Source: Paenibacillus thiaminolyticus (lineage in GTDB: Bacteria > Bacillota > Bacilli > Paenibacillales > Paenibacillaceae). Taken from it: DNA of 64,000 nt. A program made the translations under genes and the position numbers. The stretch's first letter is position 1; each line of letters opens with the position of its first letter. The DNA is taken from contig NZ_CP041405.1 of the NCBI RefSeq assembly GCF_007066085.1, forward strand, positions 5,673,501-5,737,500. The letters are read 5' to 3'. The notes beneath the pieces were generated by a model that saw only the letters and a list, made by a program, of their open reading frames with translations, was not told the DNA's origin and searched no databases. Shown piece by piece: positions 8,245 through 14,470 of the stretch.

Positions 8245-8297
8245 CGGATTCCATTTTTATTTCCGCTCTTGTCTTGGAGCTAAACTTAATGACATTG

Positions 8298-8316
8298 CCC
8301 TGGAGGGTGCTTTTTT
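8298..8316 (+). terminator. Right half of the split SDR terminator, with right target duplication
   Basis: CCCTGGAGGG (8298-8307) followed by TGCTTTTTT. See the left half at 6641-6654. Confidence 0.75.
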
Positions 8317-8347
8317 GCATGATGCATGCTTCGGGAAAGAACGGGCA

Positions 8348-9346
8348 TTAACCGAACGATTCGGGGTATTGCGCCAAAAAGCGGATTACTTCATCTGAGA
8401 TGTCCCAATGAAATATAGAAGTCATGTTTTCGTCTCTAAAGAAAGAATGTACGACGTTGTGATTAAACTGTGTAGTATAGGCCACGAACTGTTCCCTCGC
8501 GTTGGGGCCTTGAAGCTTTTGCAGGTCGGCTGCTAAGGATGGCGATTCTTTAGAAAAATCGAACTCGGCTATCCGAATCTTCCTTCTTTCACGGTTCCGG
8601 TTGGTATTTGCATGGAGCTCCATGTTTGCTAGATCATAAACGATGCTAAAGACTGTGTCTTCCCGCTTTGCCTTCTCCAACGTCTCAAATCCAAAATCGA
8701 CCATCTCCGAATGAAGTGTTTTTTTCTTTGTCCGCTCCCACACGGCAAGAACGCGCTTCATGGAGTTTTGCTCGTATTCGTCCCGGCCTGTCCAATCGGT
8801 AATCCCGGACATGATTTCATCCCGTGCCTGTGCATAAGGGGAATTGGCCATAATCGGAGCGGATAGATGATCTTCATAAATTTGCATATTTCCGTTCAAA
8901 AATTCGATAATCGTACAGTCGCCGCTTCGATCCGCAATCAGGTAGTGCAATTTGGATGTGCTCTGGTCAATCCGAAGCGTTGCCGCTGCTTGCAGCACTT
9001 CCCTGACCGTAGCGCAAGTATCGAGCATATATTGAATCCATTGCAATTCATTCACAGTATGCTTGTCATCCGCCGGGGGATGTTCCGTTGTCCACAGCGT
9101 AGTCTGCTCCACGACGAGGCCCTGTTCATTCATTCCGCCATTAGGGCTTTCCTTGCCGTTCTGGGAGACGGTTAGACTGCCATAGCGGGATACCCATGTT
9201 GCAGGAAGGGCCGGCGGCAGCATAAGTGCGGTTTTGCGGATGCCTCTATGATTTGTAAATAAGAACACACCATCGTAAATAACATCTTGATTTTTGCATA
9301 CAACTATTTTTCCATCCTGATGAAGTTGAAACACAGTGCTCATCAC
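8348..9346 (-). CDS. Linear amide C-N hydrolase (choloylglycine hydrolase-like) with Ser at the nucleophile position
   Basis: A 332-residue Ntn-hydrolase-fold protein. The start MMSTVFQLHQDGKIVVCKNQD aligns with the CTTFxLKDGxxLxGRNxD start of bile salt hydrolases and penicillin V acylases. Where these have the N-terminal nucleophile Cys, this protein has Ser3, and the usual Arg of GRN is Lys. The Asp of KNQD and the Asn of GGMNEQGL are kept. These enzymes hydrolyse amide bonds of N-acyl compounds. Whether Ser serves as nucleophile here is unknown. The start overlaps the stop of the upstream XRE-type regulator by 4 bases (ATGA), so the two are one operon on the minus strand. Confidence 0.75.
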   Translation of the reverse strand: MMSTVFQLHQDGKIVVCKNQDVIYDGVFLFTNHRGIRKTALMLPPALPATWVSRYGSLTVSQNGKESPNGGMNEQGLVVEQTTLWTTEHPPADDKHTVNELQWIQYMLDTCATVREVLQAAATLRIDQSTSKLHYLIADRSGDCTIIEFLNGNMQIYEDHLSAPIMANSPYAQARDEIMSGITDWTGRDEYEQNSMKRVLAVWERTKKKTLHSEMVDFGFETLEKAKREDTVFSIVYDLANMELHANTNRNRERRKIRIAEFDFSKESPSLAADLQKLQGPNAREQFVAYTTQFNHNVVHSFFRDENMTSIFHWDISDEVIRFLAQYPESFG

Positions 9347-9834
9347 TCAGACTCCTTTAACATTGTGTTGAGGCCGGTTACGTCTCCGCCCTCGATATGA
9401 TCTAAAAAAGCATGGCACAGGCGAAGGGTGCTGGCATCCGCTCCTTTCACAATGGCAGCAAACCGGCTGATGATCATTTGGTGTTCTTTTTCTGTCTGAA
9501 GCTGCTTCAGCTTCTCGCGATAGGCTTCCATATCCGTTCCATCTTCCGCATGTTCTAATAATCGGGTGAGGAACAGAATTTGAATATTTATTTTCATATC
9601 GACCGTCAAGTCTTTCAAATAATAATCATCATCGACGAGGATTGCGGCATCCATGTTGAAATAATTTCCTAAGGCATGAAGCCGCTCTTTTGGCACAGGC
9701 CGTCTCTTTTTGATCCAATCGGAAAATTGTTGAGGGGTTATTGCTGCCTCCTTGCATACACTGGTGTATGAAACTTGATGAAGGAGAGCAAGGTATTGCA
9801 ACGTTGTCATCATTGGAACAGATTCCATATTCAT
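9343..9834 (-). CDS. XRE-like helix-turn-helix regulator
   Basis: A 163-residue protein with an N-terminal helix-turn-helix (about residues 20-60: SVCKEAAITPQQFSDWIKK, then RPVPKERLHALGNYF). The remainder is helical, without a recognised effector domain. ATG 9834 is preceded by AAAGGAGTGAACA. It is the first gene of a two-gene operon with the amide hydrolase. Identical operator-like palindromes lie over the -35 box and near the ribosome binding site, so it is probably an autorepressor that also sets hydrolase expression. The inducing signal is not visible in the sequence. Confidence 0.75.
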   Translation of the reverse strand: MNMESVPMMTTLQYLALLHQVSYTSVCKEAAITPQQFSDWIKKRRPVPKERLHALGNYFNMDAAILVDDDYYLKDLTVDMKINIQILFLTRLLEHAEDGTDMEAYREKLKQLQTEKEHQMIISRFAAIVKGADASTLRLCHAFLDHIEGGDVTGLNTMLKESE

Positions 9835-9847
9835 TGTTCACTCCTTT

Positions 9848-9862
9848 GACATAAAATATGTC
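9848..9862. promoter_or_regulatory. Operator-like palindrome, proximal copy
   Basis: GACATAAAATATGTC, a near-palindrome (GACATA…TATGTC). Its exact reverse complement is at 9889-9903, with centres 41 bases apart (about four helical turns). The pair flanks the promoter of the minus-strand operon. Confidence 0.75.
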
Positions 9863-9877
9863 GTTCATATACTTTCT

Positions 9878-9905
9878 ATTATACACAAGACATATTTTAT
9901 GTCAA
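9878..9905 (-). promoter_or_regulatory. Sigma-A promoter of the XRE/amide hydrolase operon
   Basis: Read on the minus strand: TTGACA (9905-9900), a 16-base spacer and TATAAT (9883-9878), with TGTG before the -10. The distal operator covers the -35 box. Confidence 0.82.
9889..9903. promoter_or_regulatory. Operator-like palindrome, distal copy
   Basis: GACATATTTTATGTC, the exact reverse complement of the copy at 9848-9862, overlapping the -35 hexamer. Confidence 0.75.
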
Positions 9906-10055
9906 TATGCGCAAAGATTTTGGTCCTGTGCCAAAAATATAACTTTTTATATTGGAAAAAGAAGTAGTATCCCCGGGAGCCATCGTCTAATCCGGAGTAT
10001 AGCTGCGATGCAATTTGAGTACATAAAAATAGATGAAGGAAAGTAGGGGATCGCA

Positions 10056-10580
10056 TTGCAAAAGCAAAGCTTCGGCGGCATACTGCTTATTGCCGGAGGC
10101 TCACTGATCATTCTGATGCATATGCTCCAGAACGGCGAAATCAGGCTGAGTAGTCCGGGAAATGTGTTCATGTATTTTTGGCCCGCCATTTTTGTCATTC
10201 CGCTTGGCATTTTATTTCACGTCATGTATTTCGGCATGACCCGGGGAAGGGCTCCGGGACTGCTCATACCCGGCGGCGTTCTGTGCATGGCTGGAGTCGT
10301 CTGCCAGATCTCGATGCTGTTCGACGCCTGGTCCTGGATGTGGCCGGGCTTCCCGTTAGCCGTAGCCTTCGGCCTGTTCGAATTCTATCTGTTCAGCGGC
10401 CGCAATAAATGGCTGCTTGTTCCGGTTTATATTTTGGGCAGCATGTCTGTCATCTTCTTCCTGCTATTCAGCATCGGAACGGTGATCGGGGCTTCCGGCG
10501 GCAGTTCTCTCGCCGCGTTGCTGCTTATCGGAGCGGGATTGTATGTTATTTTGCGCCGCAATAATAGCGTAGTCGGATGA
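10056..10580 (+). CDS. Small multi-pass membrane protein of unknown function
   Basis: A 174-residue hydrophobic protein. It has about six predicted membrane segments, beginning with FGGILLIAGGSLIILMHML and ending with ALLLIGAGLYVIL, and short polar connections. The pattern resembles the membrane halves of LiaI/LiaF-like cell-envelope stress proteins, but no family-defining motif is present, so I give no function. The likely start is TTG 10056, after AAGGAAAGTAGGGG. It is followed by a GC-rich terminator and stands alone between divergently and similarly oriented regulators. Confidence 0.65.
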   Translation: MQKQSFGGILLIAGGSLIILMHMLQNGEIRLSSPGNVFMYFWPAIFVIPLGILFHVMYFGMTRGRAPGLLIPGGVLCMAGVVCQISMLFDAWSWMWPGFPLAVAFGLFEFYLFSGRNKWLLVPVYILGSMSVIFFLLFSIGTVIGASGGSSLAALLLIGAGLYVILRRNNSVVG

Positions 10581-10589
10581 TGACATTCC

Positions 10590-10617
10590 GAAGGGCCGCC
10601 ACGGGGCGGCCTTTGGT
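10590..10617 (+). terminator. Rho-independent terminator
   Basis: GGCCGCC / GGCGGCC stem with an ACGG loop and a short TTT tail, 10 bases after the membrane protein gene. Confidence 0.65.
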
Positions 10618-10641
10618 CTGCCTGCAAGGGGGCTGGCTGCA

Positions 10642-10671
10642 TTGACAAGGGACATTAGTTGTAACTATAAT
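10642..10671 (+). promoter_or_regulatory. Sigma-A promoter with Rrf2-type operator
   Basis: TTGACA (10642-10647), an 18-base spacer and TATAAT (10666-10671). Within the spacer, TAGTT-GT-AACTA (10656-10667) is an inverted repeat overlapping the -10 box, a plausible self-binding site for the Rrf2 protein. Confidence 0.75.
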
Positions 10672-10694
10672 GGTTGCATGAAAGGGTGAGCAAG

Positions 10695-11135
10695 ATGAAG
10701 ATAAGCAGCCGGTTTAGTGTGGCCGTTCATATATTGTCCTTGCTGACGTTGGAGCCGCAAGCTCATCATACCTCCGAATGGCTGGCCGGTAGCGTGAACA
10801 CGAATCCGGTAGTTATTCGCAGAGTGACATCCCAACTGAAGAAGGCAGGCCTCGTGGCGGTCCGCACCGGTACGGGAGGGGCCTCCTTGGTGCATCCTGC
10901 GAGCGAGATTACGCTCCTCGATGTGTACCGCGCTGTTGAAGCGGTAGAGGAAGGGGAATTGTTCGGCATGCATGAGCATCCGAATCCACAATGCCCGGTC
11001 GGCGCCAATATCGAAGCGGTGCTGCAGATCATCACGGCCCAGGCGCAGTCCGCGATGGAGCGTGTGCTGGAAGAGATTACGCTGGAACAGGTTGCCCTGA
11101 ATCTGAAAATGCACATCAATGCGGAAGAAAAGTAA
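10695..11135 (+). CDS. Rrf2-family transcriptional regulator (YwnA-like)
   Basis: A 146-residue Rrf2 protein. It opens with the family start MKISSRFSVAVHILSLLTLE and continues through the winged helix (TSEWLAGSVNTNPVVIRRVTSQLKKAGLV) and wing (GTGGASL). The iron-sulfur-ligating three-Cys cluster of IscR/NsrR is absent. Only one Cys (PQCPVG) is present, which fits the YwnA-like branch that does not carry a cluster. ATG 10695 is chosen because the family consistently begins MKIS; an in-frame TTG at 10674 lies at the -10 box and is unlikely. The operator in its promoter suggests autoregulation. No obvious target gene is adjacent. Confidence 0.85.
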   Translation: MKISSRFSVAVHILSLLTLEPQAHHTSEWLAGSVNTNPVVIRRVTSQLKKAGLVAVRTGTGGASLVHPASEITLLDVYRAVEAVEEGELFGMHEHPNPQCPVGANIEAVLQIITAQAQSAMERVLEEITLEQVALNLKMHINAEEK

Positions 11136-11160
11136 AGCTTGAGACATCGACTGTTAGCGG

Positions 11161-11200
11161 ACATGCATGGCGGCATCGGATGCCCCATGCATGTTTTTTT
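11161..11200 (+). terminator. Rho-independent terminator after the Rrf2 gene
   Basis: ACATGCATGG pairs perfectly with CCATGCATGT, GGCATC/GATGCC pair inside, and T7 follows. Confidence 0.9.
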
Positions 11201-11267
11201 GGATTATTTTGCAATGGTAAATTATAGGCCTAAATACCCATTTGTTTGTCTTATGAGCATAATGATA

Positions 11268-11295
11268 TAAATTTTTTGTCGAATCATCACGATAT
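11268..11295 (+). promoter_or_regulatory. Sigma-D (motility)-type promoter of the chemoreceptor gene
   Basis: TAAA (11268-11271), 16 bases, then CACGATAT (11288-11295). The Bacillus sigma-D consensus is TAAA-N12-16-GCCGATAT, so the -10 differs at two outer positions. Chemoreceptor genes are typical members of this regulon. Confidence 0.65.
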
Positions 11296-11316
11296 ATATT
11301 TATGGATTTTCACGAG

Positions 11317-11394
11317 GCAGAAATACGGAATTAGCAAAAGCGGTTTTCAAACCGCCGGTTCGAAATGGATGAAGAAACCCGTATTTTTCCTGCT
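11317..11394 (+). ncRNA. Structured 5' leader of the chemoreceptor mRNA
   Basis: GCAG-AAATACGG (11317-11328) pairs with CCGTATTT…CTGC (11379-11394). The enclosed 50 bases contain a second hairpin, GCGGTT-TTCA-AACCGC (11340-11355). The structure lies between the predicted start of transcription (~11302) and the ribosome binding site. It does not match the c-di-GMP-I or c-di-GMP-II riboswitch consensus as I know them. The distal strand is followed by T-rich sequence and could act as a terminator. The regulatory role is inferred only. Confidence 0.45.
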
Positions 11395-11415
11395 TACATC
11401 TAAGGGGTGAACGAA

Positions 11416-13161
11416 ATGAGAAACAAGAGTTTAGTATTTAAATCGGTGTTGGTGCTGTCCGTGCTGATTACGGTCATGTCGGTTGTGTTTACCAGCTTTT
11501 CTTATATGTCCGAACGAGGCATCTATTACGATGAGCTATTAAATGTACATACTTCGCTTGATCAGCAAATTAGCTTGGAGATAGAAGGCATTGCCAAGGC
11601 AGAGGCAAAAATGAAAACGATGAGTTATGACCAGTATATGGAAGATCAAGAAATGGACTGGATCCAGACGAATTTGCAGGCTATGACTCGCGAAGGGTAT
11701 ATTTCCAACAGCTATCTGATCAAGCCGGATCTGATCGAGAAAGACGGAAAAGTGTATATGTCGGTCATTCAGGCCAACGATAATATGATCGAGCATGGCA
11801 GCAAGCCGCTTAGTGACGTGGAGATGACGGAAGCGTTCCGCCAGGCCTATTATGATATGAAGAAGGATGGTATCGGTATCTCTGCGGTCTATGCCGATTC
11901 GATGGGCGAATGGCTTACCGTATTATCTCCGATTCAAGATGATCAAGATAACACGATTGCGCTTTTGGGCATCGATTTTAATTATTCGAAAATTAACCAC
12001 GATCTGAATCAGTTGATGTGGAGAAATATAGCTGTCGGAGCCGTGACCGGCATTGCTTTTATCCTTCTTATCATGTGGCTCATCCGCAAGACAATCCGTC
12101 CGCTGCATGAGTTGGCGGAATTGGCCAAGCGGGCGGCCAAGGGAGATTTGACGGTCCGCATTCCGGTCAATTCGCGGGATGAGATCGGCGTGCTGTCATC
12201 CAGCTTCAATGAAATGATAACCGATATCCGCGAGCTGATTGGCAGCATGAAGGAGACGACGAGCCATGTCACGGAGGCTTCGAACCATCTGACCGTCATC
12301 TCGCAGCAGACGGCGCAATCGACGCACGAGATCTCGAGCGCCATTCAAGAGGTGGCTTCCGGATCGGAGACGCAGCTGACGGGAACGGAAGAAAGCAAGA
12401 TCGCGATGGGCGAGATGGCCGTCGGCATCCAGCGGATTGCGGAATCCTCGTCGAACGTGTCCGAGTACAGTGTAGCGGCCGCTCAAGCGGCGAAGCAAGG
12501 GAATGAAGTCGTTCAGCAGACGGTTGCGCAGATGAACAGCATCCACTCCTCTGTGAACGAGTCGGTCACGATGGTGCGGAAGCTGGCGCAGCAATCGAAT
12601 GAGATCGAGCAAATCGTAGCGGTCATTGGCAACATCGCCACCCAGACGAATCTGCTGGCATTGAACGCCTCGATCGAAGCGGCACGCGCCGGCGAGCATG
12701 GCCGGGGCTTCGGGGTCGTCGCGAAGGAAGTGCGATCGCTGGCCGAGCAAGCGAAGGTATCGACGGAGCAGATTGCGGAACTGCTGCAATCCGTCGTCGC
12801 CAGCACGAGGCATATGGCCGGTGCGATGGAATCGGCGGCAGAGGAAGTGCAGGAAGGGACGCAGATCGTGCAGGTAGCCGGGGAGACCTTCCAGAAGGTA
12901 TGGAATTCGATCCAGGAGGTATCCGATCAGATCCAGGAAGTGTCCGCGGCTTCGGAAGAAATGTCTGCCGGCAGCGAGCAGGTCGCCGCTGTGCTTGATA
13001 ACTTGGCCGAGATCGCCAAGAATGCCTCAGAGAGCTCGCAAAGCGTGGCAGCCTCCTCCGAGGAGCAGCTGGCCATTGTTGAGGAGATTGCCGATTCCGC
13101 AGCGGTAATGAGCGGTAAAATGAAAGAGCTGGATCAGGAAATGAAGAAATTTATCATCTAA
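11416..13161 (+). CDS. Methyl-accepting chemotaxis protein
   Basis: A 581-residue chemoreceptor: a first membrane segment (about 9-30), an extracytoplasmic dCache-like sensor region of about 165 residues, a second membrane segment (about 205-225), HAMP, and a long cytoplasmic coiled coil. The signalling tip is well conserved ([34 protein letters not shown] in two blocks), so it should dock with CheA/CheW. The ligand cannot be read from the sensor domain. ATG 11416 is preceded by AAGGGGTGA; a GTG at 11407 in frame overlaps that site and is less likely. The gene stands alone, with its own sigma-D-like promoter and terminator, as usual for scattered chemoreceptors. Confidence 0.92.
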   Translation: MRNKSLVFKSVLVLSVLITVMSVVFTSFSYMSERGIYYDELLNVHTSLDQQISLEIEGIAKAEAKMKTMSYDQYMEDQEMDWIQTNLQAMTREGYISNSYLIKPDLIEKDGKVYMSVIQANDNMIEHGSKPLSDVEMTEAFRQAYYDMKKDGIGISAVYADSMGEWLTVLSPIQDDQDNTIALLGIDFNYSKINHDLNQLMWRNIAVGAVTGIAFILLIMWLIRKTIRPLHELAELAKRAAKGDLTVRIPVNSRDEIGVLSSSFNEMITDIRELIGSMKETTSHVTEASNHLTVISQQTAQSTHEISSAIQEVASGSETQLTGTEESKIAMGEMAVGIQRIAESSSNVSEYSVAAAQAAKQGNEVVQQTVAQMNSIHSSVNESVTMVRKLAQQSNEIEQIVAVIGNIATQTNLLALNASIEAARAGEHGRGFGVVAKEVRSLAEQAKVSTEQIAELLQSVVASTRHMAGAMESAAEEVQEGTQIVQVAGETFQKVWNSIQEVSDQIQEVSAASEEMSAGSEQVAAVLDNLAEIAKNASESSQSVAASSEEQLAIVEEIADSAAVMSGKMKELDQEMKKFII

Positions 13162-13193
13162 ATCAGATCGCTCGCAATAAGGAAGCAAATGAG

Positions 13194-13243
13194 CACAAAC
13201 CTCCGTGAGAGAAGAAATGTATTTTGCGGAGGTTTGTGTTTTA
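13194..13243 (+). terminator. Rho-independent terminator of the chemoreceptor gene
   Basis: CACAAACCTCCG and CGGAGGTTTGTG form a perfect 12-bp stem over a 21-base loop, followed by TTTTA. Confidence 0.85.
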
Positions 13244-13244
13244 T

Positions 13245-13345
13245 TGTCGAATTAGGAGCACAGCCGCTTGCCAAGAACGGTGCCTCGTGACATGCTCTTA
13301 CTAGCGCATCGTGCGCCATCCTTGGCACAGGATGCGAATTCGACA
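13245..13345 (+). repeat. 100-base nested inverted repeat before the esterase gene
   Basis: Three nested pairings: TGTCGAATT (13245-13253) with AATTCGACA (13337-13345); TGCCAAG (13269-13275) with CTTGGCA (13321-13327); and GGTGC (13279-13283) with GCGCC (13313-13317). It ends 10 bases before the ribosome binding site of the esterase gene. It could be an RNA leader or a decayed palindromic element. Confidence 0.5.
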
Positions 13346-13367
13346 GGCATCATAAGGAGGACGAACG

Positions 13368-14156
13368 ATGAATCGGATGTTGCTATGGCCGCAAGGCGCG
13401 CCGTTATCTATGGGGGAGCCGGCGGAAGCGGGACCGGCGCTGCACCTCTTCCCGGCAGACGGCCCGGAGCCTGCCGGAGCCGTGATTGTCTGCCCCGGCG
13501 GCGGATATGGCTTCAGGGCGGAGCATGAAGGGGCCCCGGTCGCGGAATGGTTGAACTCGCTCGGAATACACGCCTTCGTGCTCGATTACCGGGTGCACCC
13601 TTACCGCCACCCGGCACCGCTGCTCGACGCCCAACGCGCCATTCGCCTCGTGCGCAGCCAAGCCCGGGCGTGGAACGTCCGGCCGGACCGGGTCGGTATA
13701 CTCGGCTTCTCGGCGGGCGGGCATCTTGCCTCTACGGCGGGAACGCGCTATGACCTCGGAGTGCCGCATGCTGCAGACCCGATCGACCGGGAGAGCTGCC
13801 GGCCCGATGCGATGGTGCTCTGCTACCCGGTCATTACGATGGGAGAGAGCGGGCACCTCCATTCGCGCGAGAATCTGCTCGGACCCGATGCGGATCCGCA
13901 GCTGATCGAGGCGCTGTCCAGCGAGCGCCATGTGACGGAGGATACGCCGCCGGCCTTCCTGTGGCATACGTCGGAGGATGATGTGAAGGTGGAGCACAGT
14001 CTCCAGTTCGCCTTGTCACTTAGCCGGAAGGCGATCCCTTTTGATCTGCATGTCTACGATAAGGGGCCGCATGGATTAGGCTTGGCCACGTCCGACCCGT
14101 ACGTCGGAGGGTGGACAACCCAATGCGGCAAATGGCTGAAGAAGCTGGGCTTCTAG
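13368..14156 (+). CDS. Alpha/beta hydrolase, acetylxylan esterase-like
   Basis: A 262-residue alpha/beta hydrolase. The oxyanion region is VCPGGGYGFRAEHEG (about residues 41-55). The nucleophile elbow is GFSAGGH with Ser115. The likely acid is Asp204/205 (HTSEDDVKVEHS), and the catalytic His is His235 (KGPHGLGL). The PGGGY motif, small size and absence of a lid match the acetylxylan esterase/BD-FAE-type group that removes acyl groups from carbohydrates. No signal peptide is present, so it acts inside the cell, probably on imported acylated oligosaccharides. The ribosome binding site AAGGAGG lies 8 bases upstream of ATG. No sugar-metabolism neighbours are present. Confidence 0.82.
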   Translation: MNRMLLWPQGAPLSMGEPAEAGPALHLFPADGPEPAGAVIVCPGGGYGFRAEHEGAPVAEWLNSLGIHAFVLDYRVHPYRHPAPLLDAQRAIRLVRSQARAWNVRPDRVGILGFSAGGHLASTAGTRYDLGVPHAADPIDRESCRPDAMVLCYPVITMGESGHLHSRENLLGPDADPQLIEALSSERHVTEDTPPAFLWHTSEDDVKVEHSLQFALSLSRKAIPFDLHVYDKGPHGLGLATSDPYVGGWTTQCGKWLKKLGF

Positions 14157-14210
14157 CCGGCAGGAAGGGGAGTTCGAGAAGCATTAGGAAGCGGAAGTAA
14201 ACGGAAGGAA

Positions 14211-14375
14211 GAGAAGGCCCATCATTTGAACATGCGCGTGATCGCCGAAGGCGTCGAGACAGAGGAGCAGCTGCATTACTTAAGCGAGAACGGCTGCGAT
14301 GACATTCAGGGCTTCTTTTTCAGCCCGCCGGTGACCGCCGAGCAGTTGCAGAGCACCATTCTGAGTGGAAAATAG
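14211..14375 (+). pseudogene. C-terminal remnant of an EAL-domain (c-di-GMP phosphodiesterase) gene
   Basis: An open frame without a start codon or ribosome binding site reads HHLNMRVIAEGVET, then EEQLHYLSENGCDDIQGFFFSPP, then VTAEQLQ, ending at TAG 14373-14375. This is the conserved end of EAL domains, including the EGVET motif. The other ~200 residues of the domain are missing. It is a gene fragment left by deletion, between the esterase and TPM genes. Confidence 0.85.
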
Positions 14376-14400
14376 ACCGAGTTGACCGCGTCTCCCCGCG

Positions 14401-14446
14401 CAAAAAGGCTGTGCATCCGGATCTTGCTGCCGGTGCACAGCCTTGC
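14401..14446 (-). terminator. Terminator of the TPM-domain gene
   Basis: AAGGCTGTGCA / TGCACAGCCTT is an 11-bp stem with a CCGG/CCGG inner pair. Read on the minus strand it is followed by TTTTTG, 25 bases beyond the gene end. Confidence 0.75.
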
Positions 14447-14470
14447 TTATTCGTCGGACCGCTCCGACCT

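Larger units (their letters stand above)
6655..8297 (+). mobile_element. IS4-family insertion sequence (decayed), 1643 bp
   Basis: The ends are perfect 13-bp inverted repeats (CAATGTCATTAAG at 6655-6667 and its complement at 8285-8297), flanked by the direct repeat CCCTGGAGGG on both sides. The single transposase gene is broken by two frameshifts. Near the left end (6698-6732), GAGCAGGTTATC pairs with GATAGCCCGCTC and is followed by seven T, probably blocking read-through into the transposase. Near the right end (8214-8244), AAACGGCA pairs with TGCCGTTT. The element probably cannot move by itself. Confidence 0.9.

Noticed and set aside
6641..8311. 27-bp terminal inverted repeats of the IS4 element
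   Set aside because: Only 13 bp are true IS ends; the outer part is the palindromic target site duplicated on both sides.
11317..11394. c-di-GMP riboswitch before the chemoreceptor
   Set aside because: The conserved class I and class II core sequences I know are not present; only the secondary structure is supported.
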